Assembly (NCBI GenBank): GCA_025349905.2
Contig: MU625038.1
Location: 1 to 13,425 of the forward strand
DNA: 13,425 nt
DNA from: Blastocladiella britannica
Lineage: Eukaryota > Blastocladiomycota > Blastocladiomycetes > Blastocladiales > Blastocladiaceae
Reading direction: 5' to 3'
Part shown: piece by piece, positions 1-8,595 of the stretch
How positions within the stretch are numbered: position 1 is the first letter of the stretch
Layout of the letters: every line of letters starts with the position of its first letter
Position numbers and translations under genes: made by a program
The notes under the pieces: model-generated
What the model was told of the DNA's origin: nothing
Seen by the model: only the letters and a program-made list of their open reading frames with translations
Databases searched by the model: none

Positions 1-164
1 CCCCCCCCTTACTTTCCCGGAGCCAAAAACGGCTACCACTCTCTGCTGCACCAATCGCACAATTGGTGTAGCGCCCGCATAGCGGACGAGATCGCTGGTG
101 AGATGGAAACTTCAAAGCCCACTCAGCCGTGTAATTTACGTTACGATTTTTCATCAATCGCCAT

Positions 165-1190
165 ATGCCTAACCACAGTCACAACCAGCACCACACGTCG
201 TCCCAGGTGACGACGACAACAACAACGAGTATGACAAGTACAGGAACAGCAGGAACCCGATACAGTAGCGGGAAGCACCAGTCGCTGTACTCGCGGATCC
301 TGATGCACCCGCACGGCGCGCGGTACACGTACATGCTGTCGCTGGCGGCGTTCTCGGCCGCGCGCATGCTGTCCCCACTGGCTTCGCCCTATACGCGGGC
401 AATGCACGTCCCACACGCGCTGTCGACGCGGCGCATTGACGTGGTGGTGTGCCTGGTCCGAGCCGGCCTGCTCCTGGGCATCTCGTTCCTGGAGGCGCCG
501 ACCAAGTTCCACGCGCCGTCGCTGCCGTCGCGCGACGTGGCGCTCGACATTGGCAGGCACGTGTTCTCGGCCCTGAACCGCGTCGAGATCGTGCTCTCGG
601 CGTTCCGAATCACGCACCTCGTCGACTGGTCGGTGGTCCCGACGCAGCTGCTGCTGCTGTTGCCAGCGGCATGGACCGATAGTTTCGTTGATCGCCCGGC
701 ACTGATACCGGGGGGCGTTCCGGGCATTCAAATGCTCGGAAATGCCGCGATGGTGGCGGTCTCGGGCGGGTCGGACTCGCCGCTGGTGCGCAACGCCGTC
801 ACGGTTCTGCGGCCAACCAACATTCTCGCCACCGCCATCCTGGCCATGGCCCCGCCCGTGATCCCGAACGTGGTGCCGGACCTGATTGCCCTGCCGCTGC
901 AGACATTCGTCCTGATGCCGTTGCTGATTTCCCGCGCGGCCGATCTCATCCGTCACGGCAGCAGCACTGTCGCGGATGGCGTTGCCATGGATGGGAATCA
1001 CGAGGAGACCGAGGTGCCGCTCACTGGCTTTGTCGATCCGCTGGCGGTGGCCGAGCGCAACCGCCGGGTGCAGCTTCGACGCCGCGCGGCCGTCGCTCAC
1101 CTGGCGTACGCGGCGCTCGAGGTGGTCAAGGTGGTGTGCCTTGTCAAGCACTCGTGGCGGGTTCTCGTGCACCTCAGTCTTGTCCTCTAA
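165..1190 (+). CDS. Multi-pass membrane protein of unknown function (341 aa)
   Basis: One open frame from ATG at 165 to TAA at 1188-1190, with no intron needed. Residues 1-40 are rich in His, Ser and Thr and probably disordered. Hydrophobic stretches lie at about 55-70, 91-109, 153-170, 187-200, 220-256 and 312-341. A basic run (residues 299-308, RNRRVQLRRR) precedes the last one. I do not recognise the family for certain. The order of amphipathic segments, with a basic C-terminal helix ending the protein, is loosely reminiscent of peroxisomal PEX11 proteins, but that is only a hypothesis. The opposite strand is also open over nearly the whole gene, but its translation is Arg/His/Gln-rich and looks like a GC-rich shadow. 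The end reads CTCTAAATTCAG, which could also be a branch point plus splice acceptor, so a different last exon cannot be excluded. The next gene starts about 250 bp downstream on the same strand. Confidence 0.6.
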   Translation: MPNHSHNQHHTSSQVTTTTTTSMTSTGTAGTRYSSGKHQSLYSRILMHPHGARYTYMLSLAAFSAARMLSPLASPYTRAMHVPHALSTRRIDVVVCLVRAGLLLGISFLEAPTKFHAPSLPSRDVALDIGRHVFSALNRVEIVLSAFRITHLVDWSVVPTQLLLLLPAAWTDSFVDRPALIPGGVPGIQMLGNAAMVAVSGGSDSPLVRNAVTVLRPTNILATAILAMAPPVIPNVVPDLIALPLQTFVLMPLLISRAADLIRHGSSTVADGVAMDGNHEETEVPLTGFVDPLAVAERNRRVQLRRRAAVAHLAYAALEVVKVVCLVKHSWRVLVHLSLVL

Positions 1191-1439
1191 ATTCAGTTTG
1201 GGAAATACATAAGTGCTTTTTCGGATCCGGCAAAAGTATACTATTTAAATTAATAATTCCATTCCCTCCCCGCGCATCGACGACGGATTTTTTTTTACTT
1301 GACTTCGCGAGCGCTCGGTTCTTCATTACCATTATTTCGCAATTTTGAGCAAGCGCCGGTCTTAATTTGGTTTGGTTCAAGACGCGGATCCACGGGCATA
1401 CCCCCCTCCATACAACATAGAATAAACGCAGCCCGCGAT
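1191..1439. other. AT-richer intergenic region, probable RasGEF promoter/5' leader
   Basis: Between the membrane-protein stop and the RasGEF ATG the base composition drops to AT-rich, with T-runs and the stretch TATTTAAATTAATAATTCC around 1240-1260. I see no ORF with coding character and no RNA gene. The frame of RasGEF exon 1 is open back to about 1299 but contains no ATG before 1440. Confidence 0.5.
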
Positions 1440-4400
1440 ATGTCGGCGGCAGTAAATCCACCCTCGGTCATGGGCGTCATGTACCGCGAGCACACGCTGT
1501 ACCCGGCGCACCGTAAACTCGGCCGATCCGTGGTGCTCTTCAATCGCACCACGGGAATGCTGGCCATGCCCGATCACCGAGGATGCGTGAAGCTCGATCC
1601 GGGCGCAGAGTACATTCCCGAGCGGAAAGACTCGGACCGACTCAAGCGGGTATACACTATTCAACTGTTACTGGTCCTGTGAGGAATTCATACTAAATGA
1701 CTTGTATTTTATTAGCTACTGGACGACGCACGCAAGTCCAGTAACAAACACAGTGGCGGTGGTCCCGGGGCAGGGGGATCAAAGAACTGGTCGTCGCGCA
1801 TGTCCGGATCACTGACCAACCTGACGATCCGGTCGCGCCGCTCATCCTCACGCTCCATCACCCGCCTATCGTCGGCGTTTAACAACTTGCCCGAGAGCCC
1901 GACCGATCAGCAGCAGCAACAACAACAGCCATCGGCCCCTACTCCATCGCCGGTGACGGTATCGCAGCCGCTGATCACCACGTTGCTGGGCGATCCCATT
2001 CCACCTCCCTCCACGGGATTCTTTGGAACCATTCGCGGCCGCAGTCGGCGCGCCTCCGTCGAAGTGGCGGGCGCATCCGCAAGCGCTACTTCGTCGCACA
2101 ACTCGCTCTCGGTTCCCATTGGAGCCAGTGGTCGGCCCCGCGCGCTCTCGGGCGAACGGCTCGCATCAGTGTCGCCGCGCCACTCGATTTCGAGCATTCA
2201 GGAGCTGACGGCACCGGCCAAAGCACAGGTATCCATGGCACCGGGACTCCGATCTGCTTCTGCTTCGCCAGACCGATCTTCTGGTGGTGGCCGCGGGGTC
2301 TCCACTGAGATCAACTGTGGGAGTGCGGGGAACTTGCCTCGCATTCACTCGTCGTCGTCGTCGCACGCGGACGTGGCATCTCTGGACGAGCGCACGGGCA
2401 GCGGCAGTGGTAATGGTACCGGCGGTGCCAAGAGCGCCGAAGAGGACGAGGAGGACGACGAGCTGTCGTTTGAAGAGTTTTTGCGGCGCGACCCGGTCTT
2501 CAAGTCTACGCCCAACGTCGGCCCCGGTTCGTCGTCCAGTCACAGCGCCAGTGACGGTTTTCAGCCCGTGGGACGCACCATGTCGCCCGTGCTTCCGATT
2601 TCAGAGGAAGGAGCTGGCGAGTCGCCGTCTTCGCCGCCGCCACCGCCCGTGGCCCAGGAGGTCATTGACGTCTCGCTCGCTTCTTCGGTCATTCTGATGG
2701 TGGACAACCGGCCCGCGACCGTGTGGGCCAACCTGTGCAACGGGCACCTGCACATTTTCCGCGACCCACAAATGCGCGAGGTGCACGACTCGTTCTCCAT
2801 GTCAGAGAACTGTCTGGCATTGCCGGACGCGAAACCGGGTGGGACCGAAAAGGGCGCGTTCAACTTGATTCACGACGACGTGTGCCTTGCGTTTGTGGCC
2901 AAGTCCCGCGACGACATGGTTTACTGGGTCAGCTCGCTCAACACCGCGGCGCTGTCGCGGTTGACTGCGGGCGTGCTGGCGACCGACCACACCGCCGACG
3001 AGCCTACGGGCGATTACCGGCGCGAGTATGAAGAGCTGCTCAAGTCGTTTGACCTCGTGGAGCTGTCGCGCATCAAGCTTCCGTCGGCCGTTGCCGTTTT
3101 CGAGACAACCGCGGCCGCTGAGGTTGCGGCTGCATCAGTAGTCACACCGCCAGTCCTGGTGGCATCCAACGAGGACGGTCCCATTGGCACCCGGCCCAGT
3201 CGATTGCGCATTTTGCGCTCCGAGAACCGAATGAGTGTGCTGCGACAGGCCACCCACAACGACCTTCAAGGGGTTTCATCCTCAGCTGGCGGCTCTGGCA
3301 GCGCCAACGAGCAGCTGCACCCCGTGCGCGCTTCGCCGAGCGGGTTGTCGCTGACGGTTCCGGCGACTTCGAGTGGCGGGAGCAGTGCGCTGCCGAGCCC
3401 CATGTCAGACTCGAACTTTGATGAGCTTCGTGCCCGTGCCTTTAGCGATCAGCCGCACTCGTCCGTATCTCTCCTTTTTCTTTAACTTGGTATCATACTC
3501 ATCGTTTTTTTTTAAATCAAATGACAGGGAAGAGTTTGAGCCCGACCAGATCGCTGGCCAAGTGGCAGCACAGGACCACGGGACCGCCCAAATCTCGCAC
3601 GCCATCCGCCACTTGGAGCAACTCTCGGAATCGCCATCGCCCTCCTCCTCGTCTGGTGTCCATGAGGTCCCCATGTTTGGAGCACGGCGCGCGTCCAACG
3701 CCACCGAAACCGCGTCGGTAATGTCCACCGAGACCGCCGGCAGCGCCACCTCGTCCAATGGCCCAACAAGTCCCCCCACGGGGTCCGGATCAGTCGGCGG
3801 TGCCACAGGAGTCGCAATCGTGGCGCCCGATGCAGGGGCGGTACTCCTGCGCCGCACAGCCGAAGGCGCCTTGCCGGCAGCAGCGTCTCATATCAGCGAT
3901 GCGTCCATCACGGCGTCGACGCTGGACAAGCTGGTGGAGCGCATGGCGTGCGAGCTCCCGTACGACGGCCAGTTTGTCGACACGGTGCTGATCGGGTACC
4001 GGCACGTGGCCGATGCGCCGACGATTCTGGACAAGTTGCTGGGCCGCATGCACTGTGTAGCTCCCTCCGGCGCCACGCCCGAGGAATCCGCGTTCGTGGT
4101 CACTTGGCGGCCGGTCGTCCGCTTGCGCGTTGCGGCAGTGCTCAAGATGTGGATCGAGCGGTACTGGGTTGACTTTGAGTTGTCGCGCGACGCGCGCGAG
4201 CGACTGGACGATGTCCTCGACGCCATGGGCCATTTCGAGCCCGAGGACGACGAGCCCGCGATCGTCGCCACCGAAATGCGCGCGTTCCTCACCCGGCTGT
4301 CGCGGCTCATTCGAAAGCAAATGGTGCTGATGGAATCGCGGTCTACCGTGTCCACCACTTGCTTCCCAACGTCCAACTCGGCCCAGTGCAACGAGCAGTC

Positions 4401-5485
4401 CATTTCCAAGCCGCCGTGCGACTTTTTGGACTTGGACCCGACCCATGTCGCGCTGCAACTGACGATGCTCGAGTTTGCGCGGTTTCAGGCGATTCGCCCG
4501 ATCGAGTGCGTCTTGCACTTGTGGTGCGATACCAAGGACCCGGCCGTCCAGCGCGAGCTCCGCGGAATCACCGAAATGGTCTCGAGCTTTAACCAGGTCT
4601 CGTACTGGGTTGCCACCGAAGTCGTCACCCAGCCCGAGGTGGCGACGCGTGTCAAAGTCATTGAGCGCATGATTAAAGTGGCCAAGGTTCGCTCGTCCAT
4701 TATACCCTTATTATAGGGTTCTGACACACATAAATCTTATAACAGGTGTGCAGGCGCGAGCGCAACTACAACACGCTGGTGGCGATTGTGGCCGGGCTCA
4801 ATAACTCTGCCGTGACGCGGCTCAAGCAGACATGGGAGGGCGTCAGCGACAAGCGCCGGGCCACGTTCATGGAAATGGAAGAACTGGTTGCGCAGACCCA
4901 CAACTTCAAGTCGTACCGCCATGTCCTGGACACCATGGAGCACGAAGGGTGGCGGCATCCGTTTGTGCCCTTCTTTGGTACCCTTTTTCATTCAATTTAC
5001 TTGCATCCCGGATGATATTGACCCGATCCAAAAAAAAAGGCTTGTTCCTCAAGGACTTGCTCTTCTGGAACGAAAACCAAAAGTACACGGACGCCGGCCT
5101 GATCAACTTTGACAAGCTGCGGTCGATTGCGAGGCGGATCCAGACCTTACGCACCTGGCAGGAGCGCGAGTACACTCCCACCACGCACACGATGTCATCC
5201 TTTGCGACACCTGGATCGAGTGGATCCTCCACATCTGCGGCAGCCGCGGCTTCTGCGTCGCTCCCATCGCCAACAAAGTCCCAGGCATCGAGCCCATCCG
5301 CATCCTCGTTCGGCGTGCCCGACCTGGTGGAAAGGTACTGCAAGCAATTGCGCGCGCTCAAGGAGCAGGCGATTTACAAGTACAGCTGCTTGTGCGAGAA
5401 GCGGGCGGGAGCAGCCGGCGGCGACTCGGTCCGGCTCATTGACAAGTGGGCGACCCAGGAGAAAGAGAAAGTGACGAAAAAGTAA
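1440..5485 (+). CDS. Ras guanine-nucleotide exchange factor with PH-like, RasGEF_N and CDC25 catalytic domains (1263 aa, 5 exons)
   Basis: Exons: 1440-1649, 1716-3460, 3528-4686, 4746-4977, 5040-5485. They sum to 3792 nt and stay in frame. Introns are 66, 67, 59 and 62 bp; the first has a TACTAA branch-like site. Such proteins load GTP onto Ras-family GTPases at membranes. Residues about 100-380 are Ser/Pro/Gly-rich low complexity, including seven Gln (1908-1928) and an acidic patch. Residues about 385-485 look like a PH domain, ending in MVYWVSSLNTAA. RasGEF_N is about 774-918 and the catalytic domain about 950-1237, with FNQVSYWVATEV, IKVAKVCRRERNYNTLVAIVAGLN and PFVPFFGLFLKDLLF. A Ser/Ala-rich insert of about 50 residues (1156-1206) lies before the last helix. 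The 3460/3528 junction uses donor GTCCGT because it is in frame with the first CAG; 3464/3535 is an alternative. The start is the first in-frame ATG. It is convergent with GPCR-A. Confidence 0.92.
1908..1928 (+). repeat. CAG/CAA run encoding seven glutamines in the RasGEF
   Basis: Seven consecutive Gln codons, mixed CAG and CAA, lie in the low-complexity N-terminal region of the RasGEF. The mixed codons suggest an older tract rather than a fresh pure-triplet expansion. Confidence 0.9.
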
Positions 5486-5547
5486 GTTGCCCTTCGTTTT
5501 AAATTATGTTTCTCAAGGGGCGGAGCGTTTTCTGTACAAGAATATAT

Positions 5548-6899
5548 TCATGGTTTGCACTCGGACTTGGCGGTTGAGACGCGGTGCGGCACTTCTGTGC
5601 TCTTTTCAGGTAGTGTGGACGCAGATATCTTGAACCAGCGAGAAAGGGTTGGAAACCAGCGCACCAGGACGGCTTTTGCGTCACCGGAGAACCGCGAGTC
5701 GAGCAAGATCAGAATCAGCGGGTCAATGGCCTCCGTGGTCATTTTGATGGCAGTGTAGAGTCGGTCGGTGGATGCCGGAGATCGGGACCGGTAGGCCTGC
5801 ATGTACCACACCATGTAGGCGTGCGGAACCACTGTGAAGCAAAGCCCGAAAGCGGCGGCAATTCCGCGCAGGAGGATACGTCGCTCCATGGCCGCCCGCC
5901 TTGACTTTAGCCGAGGTTGGTGTGCTGTCTCGTTAGGACTACCACCGCTCTTTTGGCCGCGCTGTGAGGATGAGGAGGCCTCTCCCGATACCTCCATTGA
6001 TTTGGGCGGTGACGAGTGCGATGCATTTGCAACTTTGTCGAGCGACCGCCGAATGTGCAGCACGATCAGCCCGTACACGCCTTTGAATAAATAGCCTGTA
6101 AGCACATATCAAATACCAAATGATAAATGGACAAAAAATAAGATACCAAGCGTGGACAGGAGCGACAGCACCATGATGATGAGAGCAAAAGGGCCGATCC
6201 ACGTCAACCCAAGGGTCGTAGGGTAACAAAACTCGCCACTCAAGCTCAGCACGTACTTGGCGTCATAGAGCGAGTGCAGGTATGTAAAGATCATGGCGAG
6301 GATGTGCGCATTGAGGATCGAAAGGAATCCCATTTTGATGGTGAACTTTTGTTCCAGGATCACTGTCGTAAACCGCTCGAGTGCCAAGTTGAGCACTTGG
6401 CCTGTCCCGATCGAGTAGAAATAGCATGTGGACATCGAGTAAAAGATACACCAAGCCTGGCAACATACTTTTTTTTTTCAGTTTCGCTCGATTGACGGCA
6501 TTATATAAACGGTACATGGCTCCAAGCACCACCAGCGGCCAATACGGCAATGCGTATAACGATGCATTGCAAGAGGAAGAGCGTGTTGTGGAAGCTGGTT
6601 GGCGGGCAAAAATGTGATGATCAGAGATTGCTTGCGCGCTCTGGCAGCACAAAGAAAAAAAGAATAACACAATACATGACGCTAATATAAAGGATATTCG
6701 GGGGATTATTGGCCAGCTTGTGATTTTTGAACACGAGCCAGAGGACAAACAAGTTGCAGGGCAAATAGACGAGTTCCTGGATCAGCAAGAAAATGTCTTG
6801 GCGATAGGCGACGCCGATATCATCGATATCGAACGGATCGAACGGTGCTTGTGACGACTGAAAAGCGTCGAGACTGAGTGTTGGCCCGCTATTATTCAT
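5548..6899 (-). CDS. Rhodopsin-like (class A) seven-transmembrane receptor, GPCR-A (381 aa, 4 exons)
   Basis: Exons on the minus strand: 6899-6676, 6594-6516, 6456-6147, 6080-5548 (1146 nt, in frame). Introns are 81, 59 and 66 bp. The 81-bp intron carries an in-frame TGA (6623-6621) that otherwise makes the gene look broken. Class A landmarks after splicing: N49 (1.50, in LPCN), N78 (2.50), C104 (3.25), Y107 (3.28), E128-R129-F130 at the DRY position exactly 24 residues after C104, C178 in ECL2, Y207 (5.58), E270 (6.30), P290 (6.50), K317 (7.42), and D324-P325 opening DPLILILLDSRF, which parallels rhodopsin's NPxxY(x)6F. The 2.50 Asp is Asn, and 6.48 is Val instead of Trp. The third intracellular loop (about 216-268) is Ser-rich. 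The last intron has two in-frame acceptors 15 bp apart (exon start 6080 or 6095). I prefer 6080 because it gives GVYGLIVLHIRRS, matching GPCR-B. Such receptors sit in the plasma or ciliary membrane and signal through G proteins; the ligand is unknown. Confidence 0.86.
6595..6675 (-). other. TM2 intron of GPCR-A (81 bp, contains in-frame TGA)
   Basis: On the minus strand the donor is AT|GTATTG after codon 74 plus two bases, and the acceptor is CCAACCAG|C. A CTGAT branch-like site overlaps the TGA. The length is a multiple of three. GPCR-B has an intron at the same codon position, same phase 2 and same acceptor position, and the following exon is 79 nt in both genes. Removing the intron restores a 36-residue N-to-C(3.25) spacing, against 37 in bovine rhodopsin. 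The support is comparative; there is no transcript evidence. Confidence 0.8.
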
Positions 6900-7013
6900 C
6901 TTCCTTCGAATATACAGACAAGTGGTGGAAGAGAGTGTTAATCAAATTATATATGCAACCGAAATACAAACAAATTGGGAGGGATATATTTGATACAATT
7001 TTGCGATCTAGCG
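6900..7013. promoter_or_regulatory. Short intergenic spacer between the tandem receptor genes
   Basis: This 114-bp AT-rich spacer separates the GPCR-B stop from the GPCR-A start. It must hold both the 3' end signal of B and the promoter of A. On the minus strand there are TATAT-containing stretches (around 6945-6955 and 6983-6990), but no element I can name with confidence. Confidence 0.4.
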
Positions 7014-8400
7014 TCAAGGGAGCATCATGTCGCTCGTACACTCATGAGACGGAACCGCCGCTCGTTGGTGCTGCCCGGATCTGGAAACCAGCCTCTTGAT
7101 CCGATCCGCCCACGCCGCAAACATTTCTCTCGCCGCTCCCGAGAACCGAGTATCGAGCAAGATGAGAATAAATGGGTCCACGCCCTCGGTGGTCATTTTG
7201 ATGCCGGTGTACACGCGATCGAACGCGGCCGGCGTCCGCAGCTTGGTCGTGTACTGGAACCAGACCATGTAAATGTATGGGAAAAACGTGAATCCGAACC
7301 CCAGCGCAACCGCAAACCCGCGCAGCGCTACTCGTCGTTCCAGTTGCGACCGCTTTGACGAGACGGCCACGTGTCGAAGGTGCGATCCAATTGCAGCTGC
7401 CGTCGCTGCTCCGTATGCTGACTCGGAATGAGAGGATACAATGACGGATTGGGATGCGACCATCATCGATGACCGTTGCTTGATCGGTGGCGACGGCGCA
7501 TGGCCCGGGTCTGGTAAATGGGGGGACGCCCTCATGACGGCTTGCATCGATCGTCGAATGTGCACCACAATCATCCCATAGACCCCGAGTGTCGCTATAA
7601 AGCTGATGAGCATGATGATGAGACCACATATTCCTGCCCAAGAGAGTCCGATGGCCGTCGGATAGCAAAATTCTCTGGAATCACGAGAATGATGTGTTAG
7701 CTGGTTAAATCGGTGGAGTAGCTTCATGTGGGGTCGTACCCACTCAGGCTGAGCACGTTTTTGGATCCGTCCAATGTATGGAGAAAGACAATAACGCCAG
7801 ATAACATGTGGCAGTTGAAAATGGCCAGGTACACGAATCGTCGCTTGATTTTGCGCTCCAAGATCACAGTTATTAGACGCTCAAGAGCCAAAAAGAGCAC
7901 CTGCGTTGTGCTGATGGCAAAAAAGTAGACGGTCGTATAGGCGTAGAGGTCGCAGAGGGTCTGCAAAAACAATGGGATCCCGCGTTAAACCCATTCATTC
8001 CATTCTGACCACTCAAAGGAATGAATACCTGCGTCCATGCTCCTCCTGCCTGGATCACGGCAATGCGAACCAAGAGGCATTGGATCAGAAATAGCGTGTT
8101 GTGGGTGCTTGAAATCCCAACACAGTGTGTCAAACCATTTTGTACATATATGATCACAAATACGACGACGTACACGACGCTCACGTAGAGTATATTGGGC
8201 GGATTATTGATGAGCTGAGGATTTCGAATAACGAGCCAGACAATGAGCAAGTTGCACGGCAAATAACAGCACTCTTGGACGAGCAAGAATATATCATTGC
8301 TAAACGCGAAATCAGGATTCTCAAAGTCCCATGGGTTGAACGGCGCTCGCGACGACTGGAGGATCTCGAGCTCAAGGGTCGGTGAGATCTCAGAGTACAT
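7014..8400 (-). CDS. Rhodopsin-like (class A) seven-transmembrane receptor, GPCR-B (395 aa, 4 exons)
   Basis: Exons on the minus strand: 8400-8174, 8107-8029, 7960-7740, 7674-7014 (1188 nt, in frame). Introns are 66, 68 and 65 bp; the last has a CTAAC branch site. It is a paralog of GPCR-A, head-to-tail on the same strand. Landmarks: N50 (1.50), N79 (2.50), C105 (3.25), Y108 (3.28), E129-R130-L131 exactly 24 residues after C105, C179 in ECL2, Y208 (5.58), a long Ser-rich third loop (about 217-285), E288 (6.30) exactly 20 before P308 (6.50) in FTFFPYIY, F306 at 6.48, K335 (7.42), and D342-P343 in DPFILILLDTRF. The C-terminal tail is about 40 residues with Cys388 near the end. The 66-bp first intron has no stop, so uncorrected translation adds 22 residues and a spurious eighth hydrophobic segment. 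Y3.28 and the TM7 lysine are opsin-like, but the lysine is one position off the retinal site, so whether it binds retinal is open. Confidence 0.88.
8108..8173 (-). other. TM2 intron of GPCR-B (66 bp, stop-free, multiple of three)
   Basis: On the minus strand the donor is GT|GTACGT and the acceptor TTTCAAG|C, with TTGAC upstream as a likely branch site. It is open in the coding frame, so it can be translated through and is easily mis-annotated as exon. The donor hexamer GTACGT also appears in two glutathione reductase introns and one LRR intron in this window. The position and phase match the TM2 intron of GPCR-A. Confidence 0.8.
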
Positions 8401-8595
8401 GGGTTTTAATAATGGATTATCGGAAGGAGAAAGGGAGGGAATTCATAATTCATGCCTGAAAGTACCCTGCCATTGAACCAAAAAGGAAGGAAAGAAAAAA
8501 AATCATAAATTGGCCCGAGCGTGTCCTTGCTCAAGAGAATAGACACGATCACCCCCATCGCCTTCGCGCACCGGACTCGCGGGATCGTCGGCTAG
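8401..8595. promoter_or_regulatory. Spacer between glutathione reductase 3' end and GPCR-B start
   Basis: A 195-bp gene-free stretch holding purine-rich runs (GGAAGGAGAAAGGGAGGG near 8418-8438, plus strand) and an A-run at about 8493-8502. It presumably contains the 3' end of the reductase transcript and the GPCR-B promoter. No specific element is recognised. Confidence 0.4.

Noticed and set aside
141..1172. Long minus-strand open frame opposite the first gene
   Set aside because: Its translation is Arg/His/Gln-rich without hydrophobic or domain pattern, typical of the antisense of a GC-rich coding region.
3465..3534. Alternative RasGEF intron using donor GTATCT at 3465
   Set aside because: It needs an acceptor at 3534, skipping the CAG at 3527. 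Donor 3461 (GTCCGT, also seen in the reductase gene) with the first CAG keeps the frame, though the alternative is not excluded.
6621..6623. In-frame TGA suggesting GPCR-A is a pseudogene (or a selenocysteine/readthrough site)
   Set aside because: It lies inside an 81-bp GT-AG intron whose position and phase match an intron in GPCR-B. All downstream class A residues are intact.
8108..8173. Eighth hydrophobic segment in GPCR-B, suggesting a new 8TM receptor type
   Set aside because: The extra segment is the translation of a stop-free intron with a strong GTACGT donor. Removing it gives normal seven-helix spacing.
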